NCBI RefSeq assembly: GCF_001314605.1
Contig: NZ_LIHP01000001.1
Span: 372,001-436,000 of the forward strand
DNA length: 64,000 nt
DNA from: Marinobacter sp. HL-58
GTDB taxonomy: Bacteria; Pseudomonadota; Gammaproteobacteria; Pseudomonadales; Oleiphilaceae
Reading direction: 5' to 3'
The notes under the pieces were generated by a model. It did no database searches and was not told the DNA's origin. It was given only the letters and a program-made list of their open reading frames with translations. Positions 19,667 through 29,438 of this stretch are shown here, piece after piece. A program made the translations under genes and the position numbers. Position 1 is the stretch's first letter. Each line of letters starts with the position of its first letter.

Positions 19667-20875
19667 ATGCAAACCAATCTAGTCCAACAATTCGCCAACA
19701 CAGCAGAAGGCCAGGAAGCCGAGTCCATCCTGCGGGCCTGCGTACACTGCGGCTTCTGCACCGCCACCTGCCCGACGTACCAGGAACTGAACGACGAACG
19801 CGACGGCCCCCGCGGCCGCATCTACCTGATGAAAATGTTCCTGGAAGGCGAAGAAGTCACCGAAAAATCCCGGGAACACCTGGACCGCTGCCTCACCTGC
19901 CGCAGCTGCGAAACCACCTGCCCCTCAGGCGTCAAATACGGCCGGCTGGTGGACATCAGCCGGGGCCTCATGGAAAAAGAGATGCCCCGCGCGCCCAAAG
20001 AACGCTGGATACGTTGGGGGCTCGGGCGAGTCATTCCCAACAGGAAACTGTTCGGATTGCTGCTGCGCATGGGCCAGATGTTCCGCCCCGTGTTGCCGCA
20101 AAAGCTGCGCACCAAAGTGCCGCCAAGAAAGCAGGCCAGACCCTGGCCGGCAGCGAGCCACGAACGCATCGTGCTAGCCCTGGCCGGCTGTGTTCAGCCC
20201 TCAGCCACGCCCAACACCAACGCCGCCGCGGCACGCGTGCTCGACAAGCTCGGTATCACCATGGTGGAGGCACCGGAAGCCGGTTGTTGTGGCGCCGTAA
20301 ACCATCACCTCTCGGAACATGACAAGGCCCTCGACGCCATGCGCCGCAACATCGACGCCTGGTGGCCCGCCATTGATGCCGGCGCCGAGGCCATCATCAT
20401 GACGGCCTCCGGTTGTGGTGCCATGGTGCAGGATTATGGCCACCTCTTGCGTGATGACCCGGTATACGCTGCCAAGGCGCAGAAGGTCAGCGACATGACT
20501 ATCGACCTGGGTGCCTTTCTGCTCCAGCAGGACCTGGAAAAGCTCGAGGTTCCCAAGGGTGCCGGCAAGGTCGCGTTCCACTGCCCCTGCACCCTTCAGC
20601 ACGCCATGCAACAGAGCGGAGTTGTGGACCAGGTGCTACGCAAGGCAGGGATCGAACTGGCGAATACCAAAGAGAAGCACCTGTGCTGCGGTTCCGCCGG
20701 CACATACTCTATCCTCCAGCCGGAGCTCAGCCAGCGCCTGCTGAACAACAAGCTCAAGGCCCTGACCGTGGACAACCCGGACCGCATAGTAACCGCCAAT
20801 ATCGGTTGCCAGATGCACCTGGAAACCAAAGCGCAGGTGCCGGTTCAGCACTGGATTGAGTTGCTGGATACCTGA
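19667..20875 (+). CDS. glcF: Glycolate oxidase iron-sulfur subunit
   Basis: 402 aa. Two 4Fe-4S ferredoxin motifs are at the N-terminus, CVHCGFCTATCP (Cys25, 28, 31, 35) and CLTCRSCETTCP (Cys75, 78, 81, 85). They are followed by two CCG domains with GCCGAVNHH and CCGSAGTYS. It transfers electrons from the GlcD/GlcE flavins toward quinone. The ribosome site is weak (gcagg), and a large palindromic element lies immediately upstream, so its expression may be tuned separately from glcDE. Confidence 0.95.
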   Translation: MQTNLVQQFANTAEGQEAESILRACVHCGFCTATCPTYQELNDERDGPRGRIYLMKMFLEGEEVTEKSREHLDRCLTCRSCETTCPSGVKYGRLVDISRGLMEKEMPRAPKERWIRWGLGRVIPNRKLFGLLLRMGQMFRPVLPQKLRTKVPPRKQARPWPAASHERIVLALAGCVQPSATPNTNAAAARVLDKLGITMVEAPEAGCCGAVNHHLSEHDKALDAMRRNIDAWWPAIDAGAEAIIMTASGCGAMVQDYGHLLRDDPVYAAKAQKVSDMTIDLGAFLLQQDLEKLEVPKGAGKVAFHCPCTLQHAMQQSGVVDQVLRKAGIELANTKEKHLCCGSAGTYSILQPELSQRLLNNKLKALTVDNPDRIVTANIGCQMHLETKAQVPVQHWIELLDT

Positions 20876-20914
20876 ACTGTGCCCTGGCACGCTCCACTCG
20901 CCTGTGGTTTTGTT

Positions 20915-20920
20915 TATAAT
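20915..20920 (+). promoter_or_regulatory. Candidate -10 box for the DUF4124 gene
   Basis: A perfect TATAAT in tgtttataatgcccgc lies 39 bp before the DUF4124 start codon and 40 bp after glcF. No convincing -35 hexamer is seen at 16-18 bp, so strength is uncertain. Confidence 0.4.
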
Positions 20921-20958
20921 GCCCGCGCTATCAAACAAACCACAGGGAGTGGACATCA

Positions 20959-21405
20959 ATGCCATGGAGGCAGATTGCAGTTTTCGTATGTGTATTTATC
21001 CCCGCCGTTTCCGCCGCAGAGGTTTATACCTGGATTGATGACCAGGGAGTGGCTCATTTTACCGACATCAAACCGGAAGACCGGGCGCATGAGCCGGTGG
21101 AGCTCCGCCGCCCGTCATTGATTCCCATGCGGGAGAACATTCCCCGGGGCAAGCGGGTCAGTACCATCAACCGCCAGATCAATCGTAGCCTTGGTGCCAA
21201 AGGTGATACTGCACGGAAAACTGACGGACAACGGAAAGCAAGAGAGTTGGAGCGCAAAGAGGTGCGCTGTAACGGCTACAGGGAGCGGCTGAACAACATC
21301 CAGCAACAGTTGCGGGCCGGTTACTCCAACGACCAGGGCAATCGCCTGCGCCGCCAGCGACGGCAAGTCAGCCAGAAGCTGTCGCGGGAATGCATGCTTG
21401 GCTGA
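20959..21405 (+). CDS. DUF4124 domain-containing periplasmic protein
   Basis: 148 aa. A signal peptide (IAVFVCVFIPAVSA) is followed by a DUF4124 module, EVYTWIDDQGVAHFTDIKPED, near residues 20-40. The remainder is Arg/Lys/Gln-rich with a likely helical C-terminus containing one Cys pair position (RCNGYRERLNNIQQQL). DUF4124 proteins are common short exported proteins in gammaproteobacteria with no established function. It has its own -10-like box and no obvious partner gene. Confidence 0.85.
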   Translation: MPWRQIAVFVCVFIPAVSAAEVYTWIDDQGVAHFTDIKPEDRAHEPVELRRPSLIPMRENIPRGKRVSTINRQINRSLGAKGDTARKTDGQRKARELERKEVRCNGYRERLNNIQQQLRAGYSNDQGNRLRRQRRQVSQKLSRECMLG

Positions 21406-21428
21406 GTTGCCGGCGGTGCCTGGCTGCC

Positions 21429-22400
21429 TTATGGCGTAAAGGTCGTTGAGATCAGGTAGGCAGTATAGGCCAGGAAACAGGCCACTAGCAGGCCACCTTC
21501 CATTCGGTTAATCCGCCCCGGTTTGCGGAATCCATAGCCGAATACAAACAGCGAAAGGGTGAGAGCGGACATGACCGCAATGTCGCGGTAGAACACCTCC
21601 GGCGCCACCGCCATGGGGCTGATTGTCCCGGCAATGCCCACAACCGCGAGGGTATTGAACAGGTTTGAACCCAGGATGTTGCCCAGGGCAATATCATGCT
21701 CACCCTTGCGGGCGGCGATCACCGAGGATGCCAGTTCCGGCAGGGAAGTGCCCACCGCGACAATGGTCAGGCCAATAATAAGATCACTCACCCCAAAGCC
21801 CTGGGCAACATCAACCGCTCCCCACACCAGCATGCGCGAGCTGATGATCAGCAGTACCAGGCCGGCAACCAGCCACAGCACCGCGCTGCGAAGAGGCATG
21901 AATCGGTGGCTCATCTCCTCGGCGATCTCTGCGCCCAGAGCATCGGCTTTCTGGGTCATGCCCTGACGAATCGACCAGGCCATCAGAACGAAAAATACGC
22001 CCAGCAGCACAAGGGCGTCCGTTAATGTCAGCATACCATCCCATAACTGCCAGGCTGCCAGGGCGGTAACGCCCGTGAGTATCGGCAACTCCTTGCGCAT
22101 TACCTGGGACTGGACAGCAATGGGGCTGATCAGTGCGGTAATGCCAAGGATCAGCGCAATGTTGGTAATGTTGGAGCCATAGGCATTGCCCAGCGCCAGC
22201 CCCGGGTTGCCCTGGCTGGCTGCCAGCGCCGAGACCACCATTTCCGGTGCCGAGGTGCCGAAACCGACCACCACCATGCCGATCAGCAGCGGCGGCATAC
22301 CGAAATGCCCGGCTACCGCAGCGGAACCCTCGACAAAACGCCCTGCACTCCATACCAGCAATGCAAGACCCATCAGAATGGCCAGAAACGGGAGAAGCAT
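21429..22400 (-). CDS. Calcium/sodium antiporter, YrbG family
   Basis: 323 aa integral membrane protein of the CaCA exchanger superfamily. The two inverted alpha repeats are clear: GFGTSAPEMVVSALAA then GNAYGSNITNIALILG in the first half, and AVGTSLPELASSVIAA then GNILGSNLFNTLAVVG in the second, with about ten hydrophobic helices. It probably exports Ca2+ in exchange for Na+ at the inner membrane. It is a stand-alone gene, divergent from the arginine deiminase operon. Confidence 0.92.
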   Translation of the reverse strand: MLLPFLAILMGLALLVWSAGRFVEGSAAVAGHFGMPPLLIGMVVVGFGTSAPEMVVSALAASQGNPGLALGNAYGSNITNIALILGITALISPIAVQSQVMRKELPILTGVTALAAWQLWDGMLTLTDALVLLGVFFVLMAWSIRQGMTQKADALGAEIAEEMSHRFMPLRSAVLWLVAGLVLLIISSRMLVWGAVDVAQGFGVSDLIIGLTIVAVGTSLPELASSVIAARKGEHDIALGNILGSNLFNTLAVVGIAGTISPMAVAPEVFYRDIAVMSALTLSLFVFGYGFRKPGRINRMEGGLLVACFLAYTAYLISTTFTP

Positions 22401-22425
22401 AGTTGTTCCCTTGTAAGTGTCAGAA

Positions 22426-22467
22426 TTGATCCTGGTCAGGATTTGTACAGGCCATGGAGCCCATACT
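22426..22467 (+). promoter_or_regulatory. Anr/FNR-like box and -10 of the arginine deiminase operon
   Basis: TTGATCCTGGTCAG (22426-22439) matches the Anr/FNR consensus TTGAT-N4-ATCAA at 8 of 10 defined bases. A -10-like CATACT lies at 22462-22467. With a start site near 22474 the box would be centred at about -41.5, the class II activator position. Anaerobic Anr activation of arc operons is established in Pseudomonas; that it applies here is inference. Confidence 0.6.
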
Positions 22468-22518
22468 CAGAAAGATGGACTGTGCCATCAGCAAGCCACT
22501 GTGCAAAGGAGACGCCAC

Positions 22519-23964
22519 GTGACTGATGAAAAAACACCCTCCCAAAATCCCGAGGAAGACCTGGCAACGCGATTTCCCACAGCTTACACCATCCTGTTCC
22601 TGCTTATCATTCTGGTGGCAGCGCTGACCTGGATTATTCCGGCAGGGCAGTATGAACGGTCAATGAACGAAGAAGTCGGGCGTGAAGTAGCGGTACCCGG
22701 CACCTATGAAACCGTCGACCCCAACCCCCAGGGTTTTGTTGATGTGATGCTGGCCCCCACGGCGGGCTTCTATGACCCGGACAGTTACGCGGCCAACGCC
22801 ATTGACGTGGCCCTTTTCATCCTTTTTCTCGGCGGGTTCCTGGGCGTGATGAACGCCACCGGCGCCATCGACACGGGCATTCGCAGCGCCATGCACCGGC
22901 TGGAAGGGCGTGAGATATGGATGATTCCAATCCTCATGACGTTATTTGCACTTGGGGGTACGACCTACGGCATGGCAGAGGAGACCCTGGCTTTCTATGC
23001 CATCCTGATTCCGGTGATCATTTCGGCCGGGTATGACGCGGTTACCGGTGTCGCCATCATTCTTGTGGGTGCCGGTATCGGTGTACTGGGGTCGACTATC
23101 AACCCCTTTGCAACCGTCATTGCCTCCAACGCCGCTGAAATCCCCTTTACTGACGGCATTGTGCTGCGGTTTGTGCTTCTTGTAGGTGGTCTCATTATCT
23201 GTGCAGCCTATGTTATGCGCTATGCCCACCGGGTCAAGGCGGATCCGTCCTGCTCAGTGGTTGCCAGGCAGAGGGATGCGCATCGCAAGCTTTTCCTCAA
23301 GGGTCATGATGAGCTGGAAGATTTCGCGCTGACAGGCACCCAGAAAATTGCCCTGATCATCTTCGCGCTTACCTTCATCGTGATGATCTGGGGTGTATCC
23401 TCCCAGGGCTGGTGGATGGCCAGGATGGGGGCGCTTTTCTTTGGCTCCGCCATCGTGATTGGCATCATTGCCCGCCTGGGTGAGAAAAAGCTGACCAGCA
23501 GTTTTGTGGATGGCGCCCGTGACCTGCTCGGCGTGGCCCTGGTAGTCGGCCTGGCCCGTGGCATTGTGGTGATCATGGAGCAGGGCATGATTGCCGATAC
23601 CATCCTGCATAGTGCCGAGACCACTCTCGGTGGTTTGCCGGAACTGGCCTTTATCAACCTGATGTTCTGGATAGAAGTGGGCATGAGTTTCTTCGTGCCT
23701 TCGTCATCGGGCCTGGCAGTGCTGTCAATGCCAATCCTTGCTCCGCTGGCGGACTTTGCCAACGTGGGGCGTGATCTGGTGGTTACGGCGTTCCAGTCAG
23801 CGAACGGGCTGGTAAACCTGATTAACCCCACCTTCGCCGTGGTGGTTGGCGGCCTTGCCATCGGCCGTGTCTCTTACGACCGCTGGCTGGCCTTTATCTG
23901 GCCCCTGTTATTGATTCTTACCGTGTTTATTACTGTGGTGATCAGCATCGGTGCGTTCCTGTAA
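22519..23964 (+). CDS. YfcC/DcuC-family carrier, probable arginine:ornithine antiporter
   Basis: 481 aa polytopic membrane protein (PF03606 family) with about 12 helices, starting with [29 protein letters not shown] choose the GTG at 22519 because AAAGGAGA lies 6 bp upstream; the frame is open 34 codons further, but that part overlaps the promoter region. First gene of the arc operon. A YfcC-type carrier replaces the APC-type ArcD of Pseudomonas here, as in some other bacteria. By context it should exchange extracellular arginine for ornithine; the substrate is inferred, not visible. Confidence 0.82.
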   Translation: MTDEKTPSQNPEEDLATRFPTAYTILFLLIILVAALTWIIPAGQYERSMNEEVGREVAVPGTYETVDPNPQGFVDVMLAPTAGFYDPDSYAANAIDVALFILFLGGFLGVMNATGAIDTGIRSAMHRLEGREIWMIPILMTLFALGGTTYGMAEETLAFYAILIPVIISAGYDAVTGVAIILVGAGIGVLGSTINPFATVIASNAAEIPFTDGIVLRFVLLVGGLIICAAYVMRYAHRVKADPSCSVVARQRDAHRKLFLKGHDELEDFALTGTQKIALIIFALTFIVMIWGVSSQGWWMARMGALFFGSAIVIGIIARLGEKKLTSSFVDGARDLLGVALVVGLARGIVVIMEQGMIADTILHSAETTLGGLPELAFINLMFWIEVGMSFFVPSSSGLAVLSMPILAPLADFANVGRDLVVTAFQSANGLVNLINPTFAVVVGGLAIGRVSYDRWLAFIWPLLLILTVFITVVISIGAFL

Positions 23965-23999
23965 CTCTTTCCGAAACTCAAGGCAAAGGAGCATGCGAC

Positions 24000-25229
24000 A
24001 TGGCCGAGCACACTCTTGGTGTTCATTCCGAGACCGGAACCCTGCGGCAGGTCATCGTCTGCCGCCCGGGGCTTGCCCATCGGCGGCTGACACCCTCCAA
24101 CTGCGATGCACTGCTGTTTGATGATGTTTTCTGGGTCAAGCAGGCCCAGAAAGACCACGATGTATTCGCCGGGCTGATGCGCGACCGGGGCGTGGATGTA
24201 CTGGATGTCAACGAACTGCTGGCGGACACCCTGGATATCCCGGAGGCGAGGGCCTGGATTCTGGACAACCGCATCACCTGGAACCACATCGGGGTGGGCA
24301 TGGTCTCCGACCTTCGTGCCTGGATGGATGAGCTGCCGGGCCAGACTCTGGCGGAGTTCCTGATTGGTGGCCTGGAGGTAAGTGACCTGCCATTTGATCC
24401 TTCCGGGCTGTTTGGCAACCACCTGGGGCCCCACGGGTTCGTGCTGCCACCACTGCCGAACTTCCTGTTCACCAGGGATAACAGCGCCTGGATCTACGGC
24501 GGAGTCACCCTGAACCCCATGTACTGGGCGGCGCGCAAACCGGAAACCCTGCTGATGAGCGCGATCTACCGGTTCCACCCGATATTCGCCGGCAAGGTCA
24601 ACGTGCATTGGGGCGATCCTCTCAGGGATCATGCCCTGGCCACCCTCGAAGGTGGAGACATCATGCCGGTCGGCAATGGCGCGTTGCTGGTGGGCATGGG
24701 CGAGCGCTCCTCCCCCCAGGCGATCGGACAACTGGCCAGGGCCCTTTTCGACAGCGGCACTGCTGACCGGGTAATCGCCTGCCAGATCCCGAAGACCCGT
24801 TCCGCCATGCACCTGGATACGGTCTTTACATTCTGCGGCGGCAATGTGGTGACCACCTTCAAGGAGGTGGCCGACGAAATGGTCTGTTACGACCTGCGAC
24901 CGGGCAAGGGCAGCAAACACCTGGCGTTTCACCAGGACCCGCGGCCCCTGTTTGATGTGGTGGCGGATGTGCTGGGCTATGCCTCACTGGAAGTGGTTCC
25001 AACCGGCGGCGACACCCCCGCTGAACGGGAGCGTGAGCAGTGGAACGATGGCAACAACGTGCTGGCACTGAGCCCGGGCGTGGTAATTGGTTACGACCGC
25101 AATGATGACACCAACGCGGCTCTGGATGCAGCCGGCATTGAGGTGCTGGCCATACCCGGCGCAGAGCTTGGCCGGGGAAGGGGCGGTGGACGCTGCATGA
25201 GCTGCCCGACCATTCGCGACGCCATCTGA
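24000..25229 (+). CDS. arcA: Arginine deiminase
   Basis: 409 aa. Hydrolyses arginine to citrulline and ammonia, the first step of the ADI fermentation pathway. The N-terminal [26 protein letters not shown] is diagnostic. Catalytic elements are [12 protein letters not shown] (substrate Asp), [19 protein letters not shown] (His) and the nucleophile Cys399 in GGGRCMSCP, equivalent to Cys406 of the P. aeruginosa enzyme. It lies 35 bp after the carrier gene and 18 bp before arcB, in one operon. Confidence 0.97.
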   Translation: MAEHTLGVHSETGTLRQVIVCRPGLAHRRLTPSNCDALLFDDVFWVKQAQKDHDVFAGLMRDRGVDVLDVNELLADTLDIPEARAWILDNRITWNHIGVGMVSDLRAWMDELPGQTLAEFLIGGLEVSDLPFDPSGLFGNHLGPHGFVLPPLPNFLFTRDNSAWIYGGVTLNPMYWAARKPETLLMSAIYRFHPIFAGKVNVHWGDPLRDHALATLEGGDIMPVGNGALLVGMGERSSPQAIGQLARALFDSGTADRVIACQIPKTRSAMHLDTVFTFCGGNVVTTFKEVADEMVCYDLRPGKGSKHLAFHQDPRPLFDVVADVLGYASLEVVPTGGDTPAEREREQWNDGNNVLALSPGVVIGYDRNDDTNAALDAAGIEVLAIPGAELGRGRGGGRCMSCPTIRDAI

Positions 25230-25247
25230 CAAGGAAGGAGCAACATT

Positions 25248-26249
25248 ATGGCTTTCAATCTCAGGAACCGGCATTTTCTGACCCTGCGGGACTTTTCGCC
25301 CCGGGAGATCGGCTTTCTGCTCAAGTTATCCGCCGACCTGAAAACTGCAAAGTATGCCGGCACGGAAGTGCCGCGGTTACAGGGCAAGGACATCGCGCTG
25401 ATTTTCGAAAAGAACTCCACCCGCACCCGGGTGGGGTTTGAAGTGGCGGCCTTTGACCAGGGTGCCAGGGTCACCTACCTGGGGCCGACGGGCACCCATA
25501 TCGGCCACAAGGAATCGGTGAAGGATACCGCCCGCGTGCTGGGCCGTGTGTATGACGCCATCGAGTATCGGGGCTTCGGCCAGGCCGTTGTGGAAGAGCT
25601 GGCGCAGTACGCCGGGGTGCCCGTCTACAATGGCTTGACCAATGAGTTTCACCCTACCCAGATCCTGGCTGACTTTCTGACCATGCAGGAAAATATCGAG
25701 AAGCCCCTGCGGGACGTGGCCTATGTCTTCATCGGCGATGCCGCCAATAACATGGGGGACAGCCTGCTGATAGGTGGCGCCAAGATGGGTATGGATGTGC
25801 GGCTGTGCGCCCCGGAGGCCTGCTGGCCCAGCGAGGCGATTCAGAAGGAAGCTCAGGCCATTGCCGATGAAACCGGCGCACGAATCATGATCACTGACGA
25901 TATCGACGCTGCCGTTGCAGGTGTGGATTTTGTCTATACCGACGTGTGGGTGTCCATGGGCGAACCCAGGGAGAAGTGGGCGGAACGCATCAAGCTGTTG
26001 CAGCCCTACCAGGTTAACGCCGCCCTGATGGAGAAAACCGGCAACCCCCGGGTGAAATTCATGCACTGCCTGCCGGCGTTTCACAACACCGAAACGACAG
26101 TTGGCAAGGAGATGCAGGCAGAGTTCGGCATCGACGCCATGGAAGTGACCGACGACGTCTTCGAAAGCCCGGCCTCCATTGTGTTTGATCAGGCGGAAAA
26201 CAGGATGCACACCATCAAGGCGGTGCTCGTCGCCACGCTGGGAGCCTGA
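25248..26249 (+). CDS. arcB: Ornithine carbamoyltransferase, catabolic
   Basis: 333 aa. Phosphorolyses citrulline to ornithine and carbamoyl phosphate in the ADI pathway. The carbamoyl-phosphate motif STRTR is at 57-61, the [12 protein letters not shown] block is mid-protein and the HCLP loop is near residue 270. Position between arcA and arcC, and closer resemblance to long catabolic OTCs than to ArgF, support the catabolic assignment. RBS AAGGAGCAAC precedes the ATG. Confidence 0.96.
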   Translation: MAFNLRNRHFLTLRDFSPREIGFLLKLSADLKTAKYAGTEVPRLQGKDIALIFEKNSTRTRVGFEVAAFDQGARVTYLGPTGTHIGHKESVKDTARVLGRVYDAIEYRGFGQAVVEELAQYAGVPVYNGLTNEFHPTQILADFLTMQENIEKPLRDVAYVFIGDAANNMGDSLLIGGAKMGMDVRLCAPEACWPSEAIQKEAQAIADETGARIMITDDIDAAVAGVDFVYTDVWVSMGEPREKWAERIKLLQPYQVNAALMEKTGNPRVKFMHCLPAFHNTETTVGKEMQAEFGIDAMEVTDDVFESPASIVFDQAENRMHTIKAVLVATLGA

Positions 26250-26264
26250 CAGGAGGAGTCTGAC

Positions 26265-27170
26265 ATGCTTGTGGTAGCAGCCCTTGGAGGTAATGCCCTG
26301 TTGCGGCGTGGAGAGCCCCTGACGGCCCAGGCCCAGCGCACCAATGTGAAAATTGCCGCTGAATCCCTGGCAGAGATTGTCCGGGCCGGTCACCAACTGG
26401 TTATCACCCACGGCAACGGCCCCCAGGTAGGTCTGCTGGCCCTGCAGGGCGCTGCCTACAAACCGGAAGAGGCCTACCCTCTGGATGTGCTCGGTGCCGA
26501 AACCGAGGGCATGATCGGCTACATCATCGAACAGGAACTGGAAAATGCCCTGGGCCATGACCGGCCCGTGGCAACCCTGCTCACCCAGGTACTGGTGGAC
26601 CAGGACGATCCGGCCTTTCGCCATCCCACGAAATTTGTCGGGCCGGTGTACGACCGGGAAGAAGCCGAGACCAAAGCGGAAGCGGCCGGCTGGCAGATTG
26701 CACAGGACGGTGACAAGTGGCGGCGGGTAGTGCCCTCGCCGAAGCCCCTGGAGATTCCCGATATGCGGGTGCTGCAGTTGCTGCTGGAGCAGGGCGTTGT
26801 CGTGATCTGCGCCGGAGGTGGCGGTATCCCCGTTCTGCGGCGGGACGACGGCAGCATGATTGGCGTGGAGGCTGTCATCGACAAGGATGCCGCCAGTGCG
26901 CTCCTGGCCCGTCAACTGGGTGCGGATGCATTGCTGCTGCTGACCGATGTAGATGCCATCTACCGTGACTTTGGCAAAGACACCGCTTCACCAATCCCGG
27001 AGCTGACTGTGGCCGATGCCGGGAAACTGGATCTGCCCGCCGGCTCCATGGGGCCGAAATTGTCGGCGGCAAGCAGCTTCGCGGAAAGTGGAGGCCTCAG
27101 TGGTATTGGCAGGCTGGAAGACGCGCTGGCCATTCTTGAGCGCAGGGCGGGCACTTGTGTTGTCGGATAG
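26265..27170 (+). CDS. arcC: Carbamate kinase
   Basis: 301 aa amino acid kinase fold. Makes ATP, CO2 and ammonia from carbamoyl phosphate and ADP, the energy-yielding step of arginine fermentation. Seen motifs are [19 protein letters not shown] at the N-terminus, [14 protein letters not shown] near residue 47, [10 protein letters not shown] near 185 and [10 protein letters not shown] near 265. It is the last gene of the arc operon, 15 bp after arcB. Confidence 0.96.
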   Translation: MLVVAALGGNALLRRGEPLTAQAQRTNVKIAAESLAEIVRAGHQLVITHGNGPQVGLLALQGAAYKPEEAYPLDVLGAETEGMIGYIIEQELENALGHDRPVATLLTQVLVDQDDPAFRHPTKFVGPVYDREEAETKAEAAGWQIAQDGDKWRRVVPSPKPLEIPDMRVLQLLLEQGVVVICAGGGGIPVLRRDDGSMIGVEAVIDKDAASALLARQLGADALLLLTDVDAIYRDFGKDTASPIPELTVADAGKLDLPAGSMGPKLSAASSFAESGGLSGIGRLEDALAILERRAGTCVVG

Positions 27171-27249
27171 TGGAGCTCCGTAGGTCATTGCATGCATGTG
27201 CTATGGTTTATGTCGGAGTCTTCAGTTTTTGTAGGCTCGTCCGGTGGTA

Positions 27250-27263
27250 TTGACCTGAGTCAA
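27250..27263 (+). promoter_or_regulatory. Anr/FNR-like box upstream of the UspA gene
   Basis: TTGACCTGAGTCAA is a perfect 5+5 inverted repeat (TTGAC/GTCAA) resembling the Anr/FNR half-site TTGAT. It lies 63 bp upstream of the UspA start codon, with a weak -10-like gatacg at 27285-27290, about the spacing expected of a -41.5 site. UspA proteins under Anr control are known in Pseudomonas. It suggests the Usp gene follows the ADI operon in an oxygen-limitation response. Confidence 0.5.
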
Positions 27264-27325
27264 CGGGCCGGGGTCTGCGTCAGTGATACGTTGGTAATGC
27301 AACCAATTCAAACGGAGAAAGCATC

Positions 27326-27766
27326 ATGGCGAAAGGTAATTCAAACATCGTGGTCGCTTGTGACGGTTCGGATCATTCATTACATGCCGCAAAAATGGCC
27401 GCCAACATGGCCAAAGTGACGGGCAAGCCACTCAAACTGTTAGCCGTCTTTCCGGGTACCAGGTTAGAGAAACTGGTTGTCAGCGGGGTGTGGCCGACTG
27501 AACTTGAAAAAGAGGCCGAAGAGTACGGCCGCAAAATATTCGATGCCGCAAAGGAAACTGTGAGTGGCATAGCCGAGCCTTCTGAAGAAATCCTTCTCAA
27601 AGGTGACCCTGCCAAGGAAATCATCGAATATCTTGAAGAGCACCCGGGCTCCCACTTGTATCTGGGAAGACGCGGCCATTCAATGGTGCGAAGCCTTACC
27701 CTTGGCAGTATCAGCGAAAAGGTTGTCAGGCACGCTACCGGGCCGGTTACCGTTGTGAGCGAATAA
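27326..27766 (+). CDS. Universal stress protein, UspA family
   Basis: 146 aa single Usp domain. It starts NIVVACDGSDHSLHAAKMAANMA and ends with GRRGHSMVRSLTLGSISEKVVRHATGPVTVV, equivalent to the G-2X-G-9X-G-(S/T) nucleotide-binding motif, so it is probably of the ATP-binding type. It is separated from arcC by 155 bp with its own Anr-like box and followed by a strong terminator. Probably supports survival under anoxia or energy limitation by analogy with Pseudomonas Usp proteins. Confidence 0.9.
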   Translation: MAKGNSNIVVACDGSDHSLHAAKMAANMAKVTGKPLKLLAVFPGTRLEKLVVSGVWPTELEKEAEEYGRKIFDAAKETVSGIAEPSEEILLKGDPAKEIIEYLEEHPGSHLYLGRRGHSMVRSLTLGSISEKVVRHATGPVTVVSE

Positions 27767-27789
27767 CATCGCTTTTGATGAGTGGCAGA

Positions 27790-27825
27790 AACAACAAAGC
27801 CCGCTGATTAGCGGGCTTTGTTGTT
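27790..27825. terminator. Bidirectional intrinsic terminator
   Basis: A perfect 16-bp stem, AACAACAAAGCCCGCT, loop GATT, then the complement ending CTTTGTTGTT. It lies between the uspA stop and the 3' end of the leftward tRNA-Phe gene. U-rich ends exist in both directions, so it can serve both transcripts. Confidence 0.85.
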
Positions 27826-27833
27826 GAATATGA

Positions 27834-27909
27834 TGGTGCCCGGAGGCGGAATCGAACCACCGACACGGGGATTTTCAATCCCCTGCTCTACCAACTGAGC
27901 TATCCGGGC
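27834..27909 (-). tRNA. tRNA-Phe (GAA)
   Basis: 76-nt cloverleaf on the complementary strand. The acceptor 5' GCCCGGA pairs with TCCGGGC; the D-arm is AGCTCAGTTGGTAGAGC; the anticodon stem GGGGA/TCCCC encloses loop TTGAAAA with anticodon GAA at 27874-27876; the T-arm contains GGTTCGATTCC. The 3' CCA is encoded. No integrase or attachment duplication is seen beside it. Confidence 0.97.
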
Positions 27910-28017
27910 GCGTTGCGGTACTGCTGTGCAACGGGGCGCTATTAAACCGGTTTAGGTTGCCTGAGTCAAGGCTGTTCCGGGAAAATTTTAACAGGCGCTT
28001 CCGCAGGTTGGGTGGGC

Positions 28018-28290
28018 TTAATTCTCCGGTGGCACATACCCTTCGGCCTTGTCGAAAGGCTCGTTGTTAAAAAAGCGTTCCATCTGTGCCTGCAGGTACT
28101 TGCGGGTGTTCGGGTCCATCAGGCTCAGGTGCTTTTCGTTGATCAGCATGGTCTGCTGGGCCTGCCATTCTTCCCATGCTTTCTTGCTGATGTTCTCGTA
28201 GATGTCTTCACCTTTTTTGCCGGGCATGGGCGGGAAGTCCAGCCCTTCGAGTTCTTCCTGGTATTTGCGACAGAATACGGTGCGGCTCAT
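28018..28290 (-). CDS. yggX: Fe(2+)-trafficking / oxidative damage protection protein
   Basis: 90 aa, the usual YggX length. Starts [39 protein letters not shown] (split here from residues 1 to about 39), with the conserved Cys7. It helps protect Fe-S proteins and limits free-iron damage. The frame extends 23 codons upstream, but the ATG at 28290 fits the family start and has aggagcag ahead of it. Located downstream of mutY, as in Pseudomonas and enterobacteria. Confidence 0.95.
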   Translation of the reverse strand: MSRTVFCRKYQEELEGLDFPPMPGKKGEDIYENISKKAWEEWQAQQTMLINEKHLSLMDPNTRKYLQAQMERFFNNEPFDKAEGYVPPEN

Positions 28291-28373
28291 GTCTGCTCCT
28301 GTTTGGAGATGGTCTTGCGGAATCTGCAGGGATGATAACAGATCATCGGGCAGGCGCATTGACGGATGCCAGT

Positions 28374-29438
28374 TCAGATCAGGATGGTCTGTTCCGGTGA
28401 GGTCAGCAGGGTTCGAATCGGAGCGGGCAGGCCCAGGGTGAGGGCTTCGTCCCGGTGGATCCAGCGCCGGTTTTCGTTATCACAGACCCCGGAGGGGCTG
28501 GTTACTGTCAGCCGCGCGGGCTGGATGTGCAGGTGGTAGTGGCTGAAGGTGTGGCGGAAGCTGCTGTTGAGCTGCGGTTCACTGCAGTTGAAGCCGAAGG
28601 CCTGTTCGCAGGCTTCTGGCAGTTCCTCCGGGCCGTAGGTCGGGTCCAGTTCCGGCAGGCTCCAGAGCCCGCCCCAGATGCCGGAGGGTGGCCTGCGCTC
28701 GAGCAGGATGCGCCCGTGATGGTCTTCCAGTATCACCATCCAGGTGGTTTTTTCCGGCTTTGCCTTCCTGGGCTTTGACCCGGGGTAGAGGCTGGTTTCA
28801 CCCCTGGCGTAGGCTTCGCATCCTGTCTGCAGCGGACAATTTTCGCAGGCCGGCCGGCTGCGGCTGCAGACCATGGCTCCGAGGTCCATGATGGCCTGGG
28901 TGTAGTCGCGGATGCGCTCGTGGGGCGTGTGCTCTTCAGCGCGTTTCCAGAGTTGGTTCAGTACACTGGTTTGGCCGGGCCAGCCGGGGATGGCGTGGTA
29001 GCGGGCCAGTACCCGTTTTACATTGCCATCCAGTATGGCGGCCCGTTGCTGGTAGGCCTGGGCGAGAATGGCTGCGGCAGTGGAGCGGCCGATCCCCGGC
29101 AGGGCTTCCAGTTGTTCCTGGTCTGCGGGAAATTCCCCGCCATGGAGTTCAACAACCTGTCGGGCGGCTTTCTGCAGGTTACGGGCGCGGGCGTAATAGC
29201 CCAGGCCGGACCAGTGGCTGAGCACGTCGTCCACTGGCGCTTCAGCCAGGGCTTTCACATCCGGGAAACGTTCCATGAAGGCCTGGAAATAGGGGATAAC
29301 AGTTGTGACCTGGGTCTGCTGCAGCATGATCTCCGAAACCCACACGCGGTAGGGGTTGCGGTCATGGTGCCACGGCAGGTCGTGCCTGCCGTAGCGGTCA
29401 TACCAATTCAGTAGCTTGCGGGCGAAACCGTCGCTCAT
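28374..29438 (-). CDS. mutY: A/G-specific adenine DNA glycosylase
   Basis: 354 aa base-excision repair enzyme removing adenine mispaired with 8-oxoG. Catalytic Glu36 in [10 protein letters not shown], helix-hairpin-helix [13 protein letters not shown] near 113, catalytic Asp137 in [10 protein letters not shown], 4Fe-4S cysteines 191, 198, 201, 207 (C-X6-C-X2-C-X5-C) and a C-terminal NUDIX-like 8-oxoG reader domain from about 225. The start codon overlaps the asmA stop (ATGA), so the two are co-translated. Confidence 0.97.
   Translation of the reverse strand: MSDGFARKLLNWYDRYGRHDLPWHHDRNPYRVWVSEIMLQQTQVTTVIPYFQAFMERFPDVKALAEAPVDDVLSHWSGLGYYARARNLQKAARQVVELHGGEFPADQEQLEALPGIGRSTAAAILAQAYQQRAAILDGNVKRVLARYHAIPGWPGQTSVLNQLWKRAEEHTPHERIRDYTQAIMDLGAMVCSRSRPACENCPLQTGCEAYARGETSLYPGSKPRKAKPEKTTWMVILEDHHGRILLERRPPSGIWGGLWSLPELDPTYGPEELPEACEQAFGFNCSEPQLNSSFRHTFSHYHLHIQPARLTVTSPSGVCDNENRRWIHRDEALTLGLPAPIRTLLTSPEQTILI

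Noticed and set aside
25377..26915. Open frame of 512 codons antisense to arcB and arcC
   Set aside because: Spans two well-supported genes and the gap between them; composition typical of antisense translation.
27834..27909. tRNA-Phe as an integration site
   Set aside because: No integrase gene and no direct repeat of the tRNA 3' end within the window.
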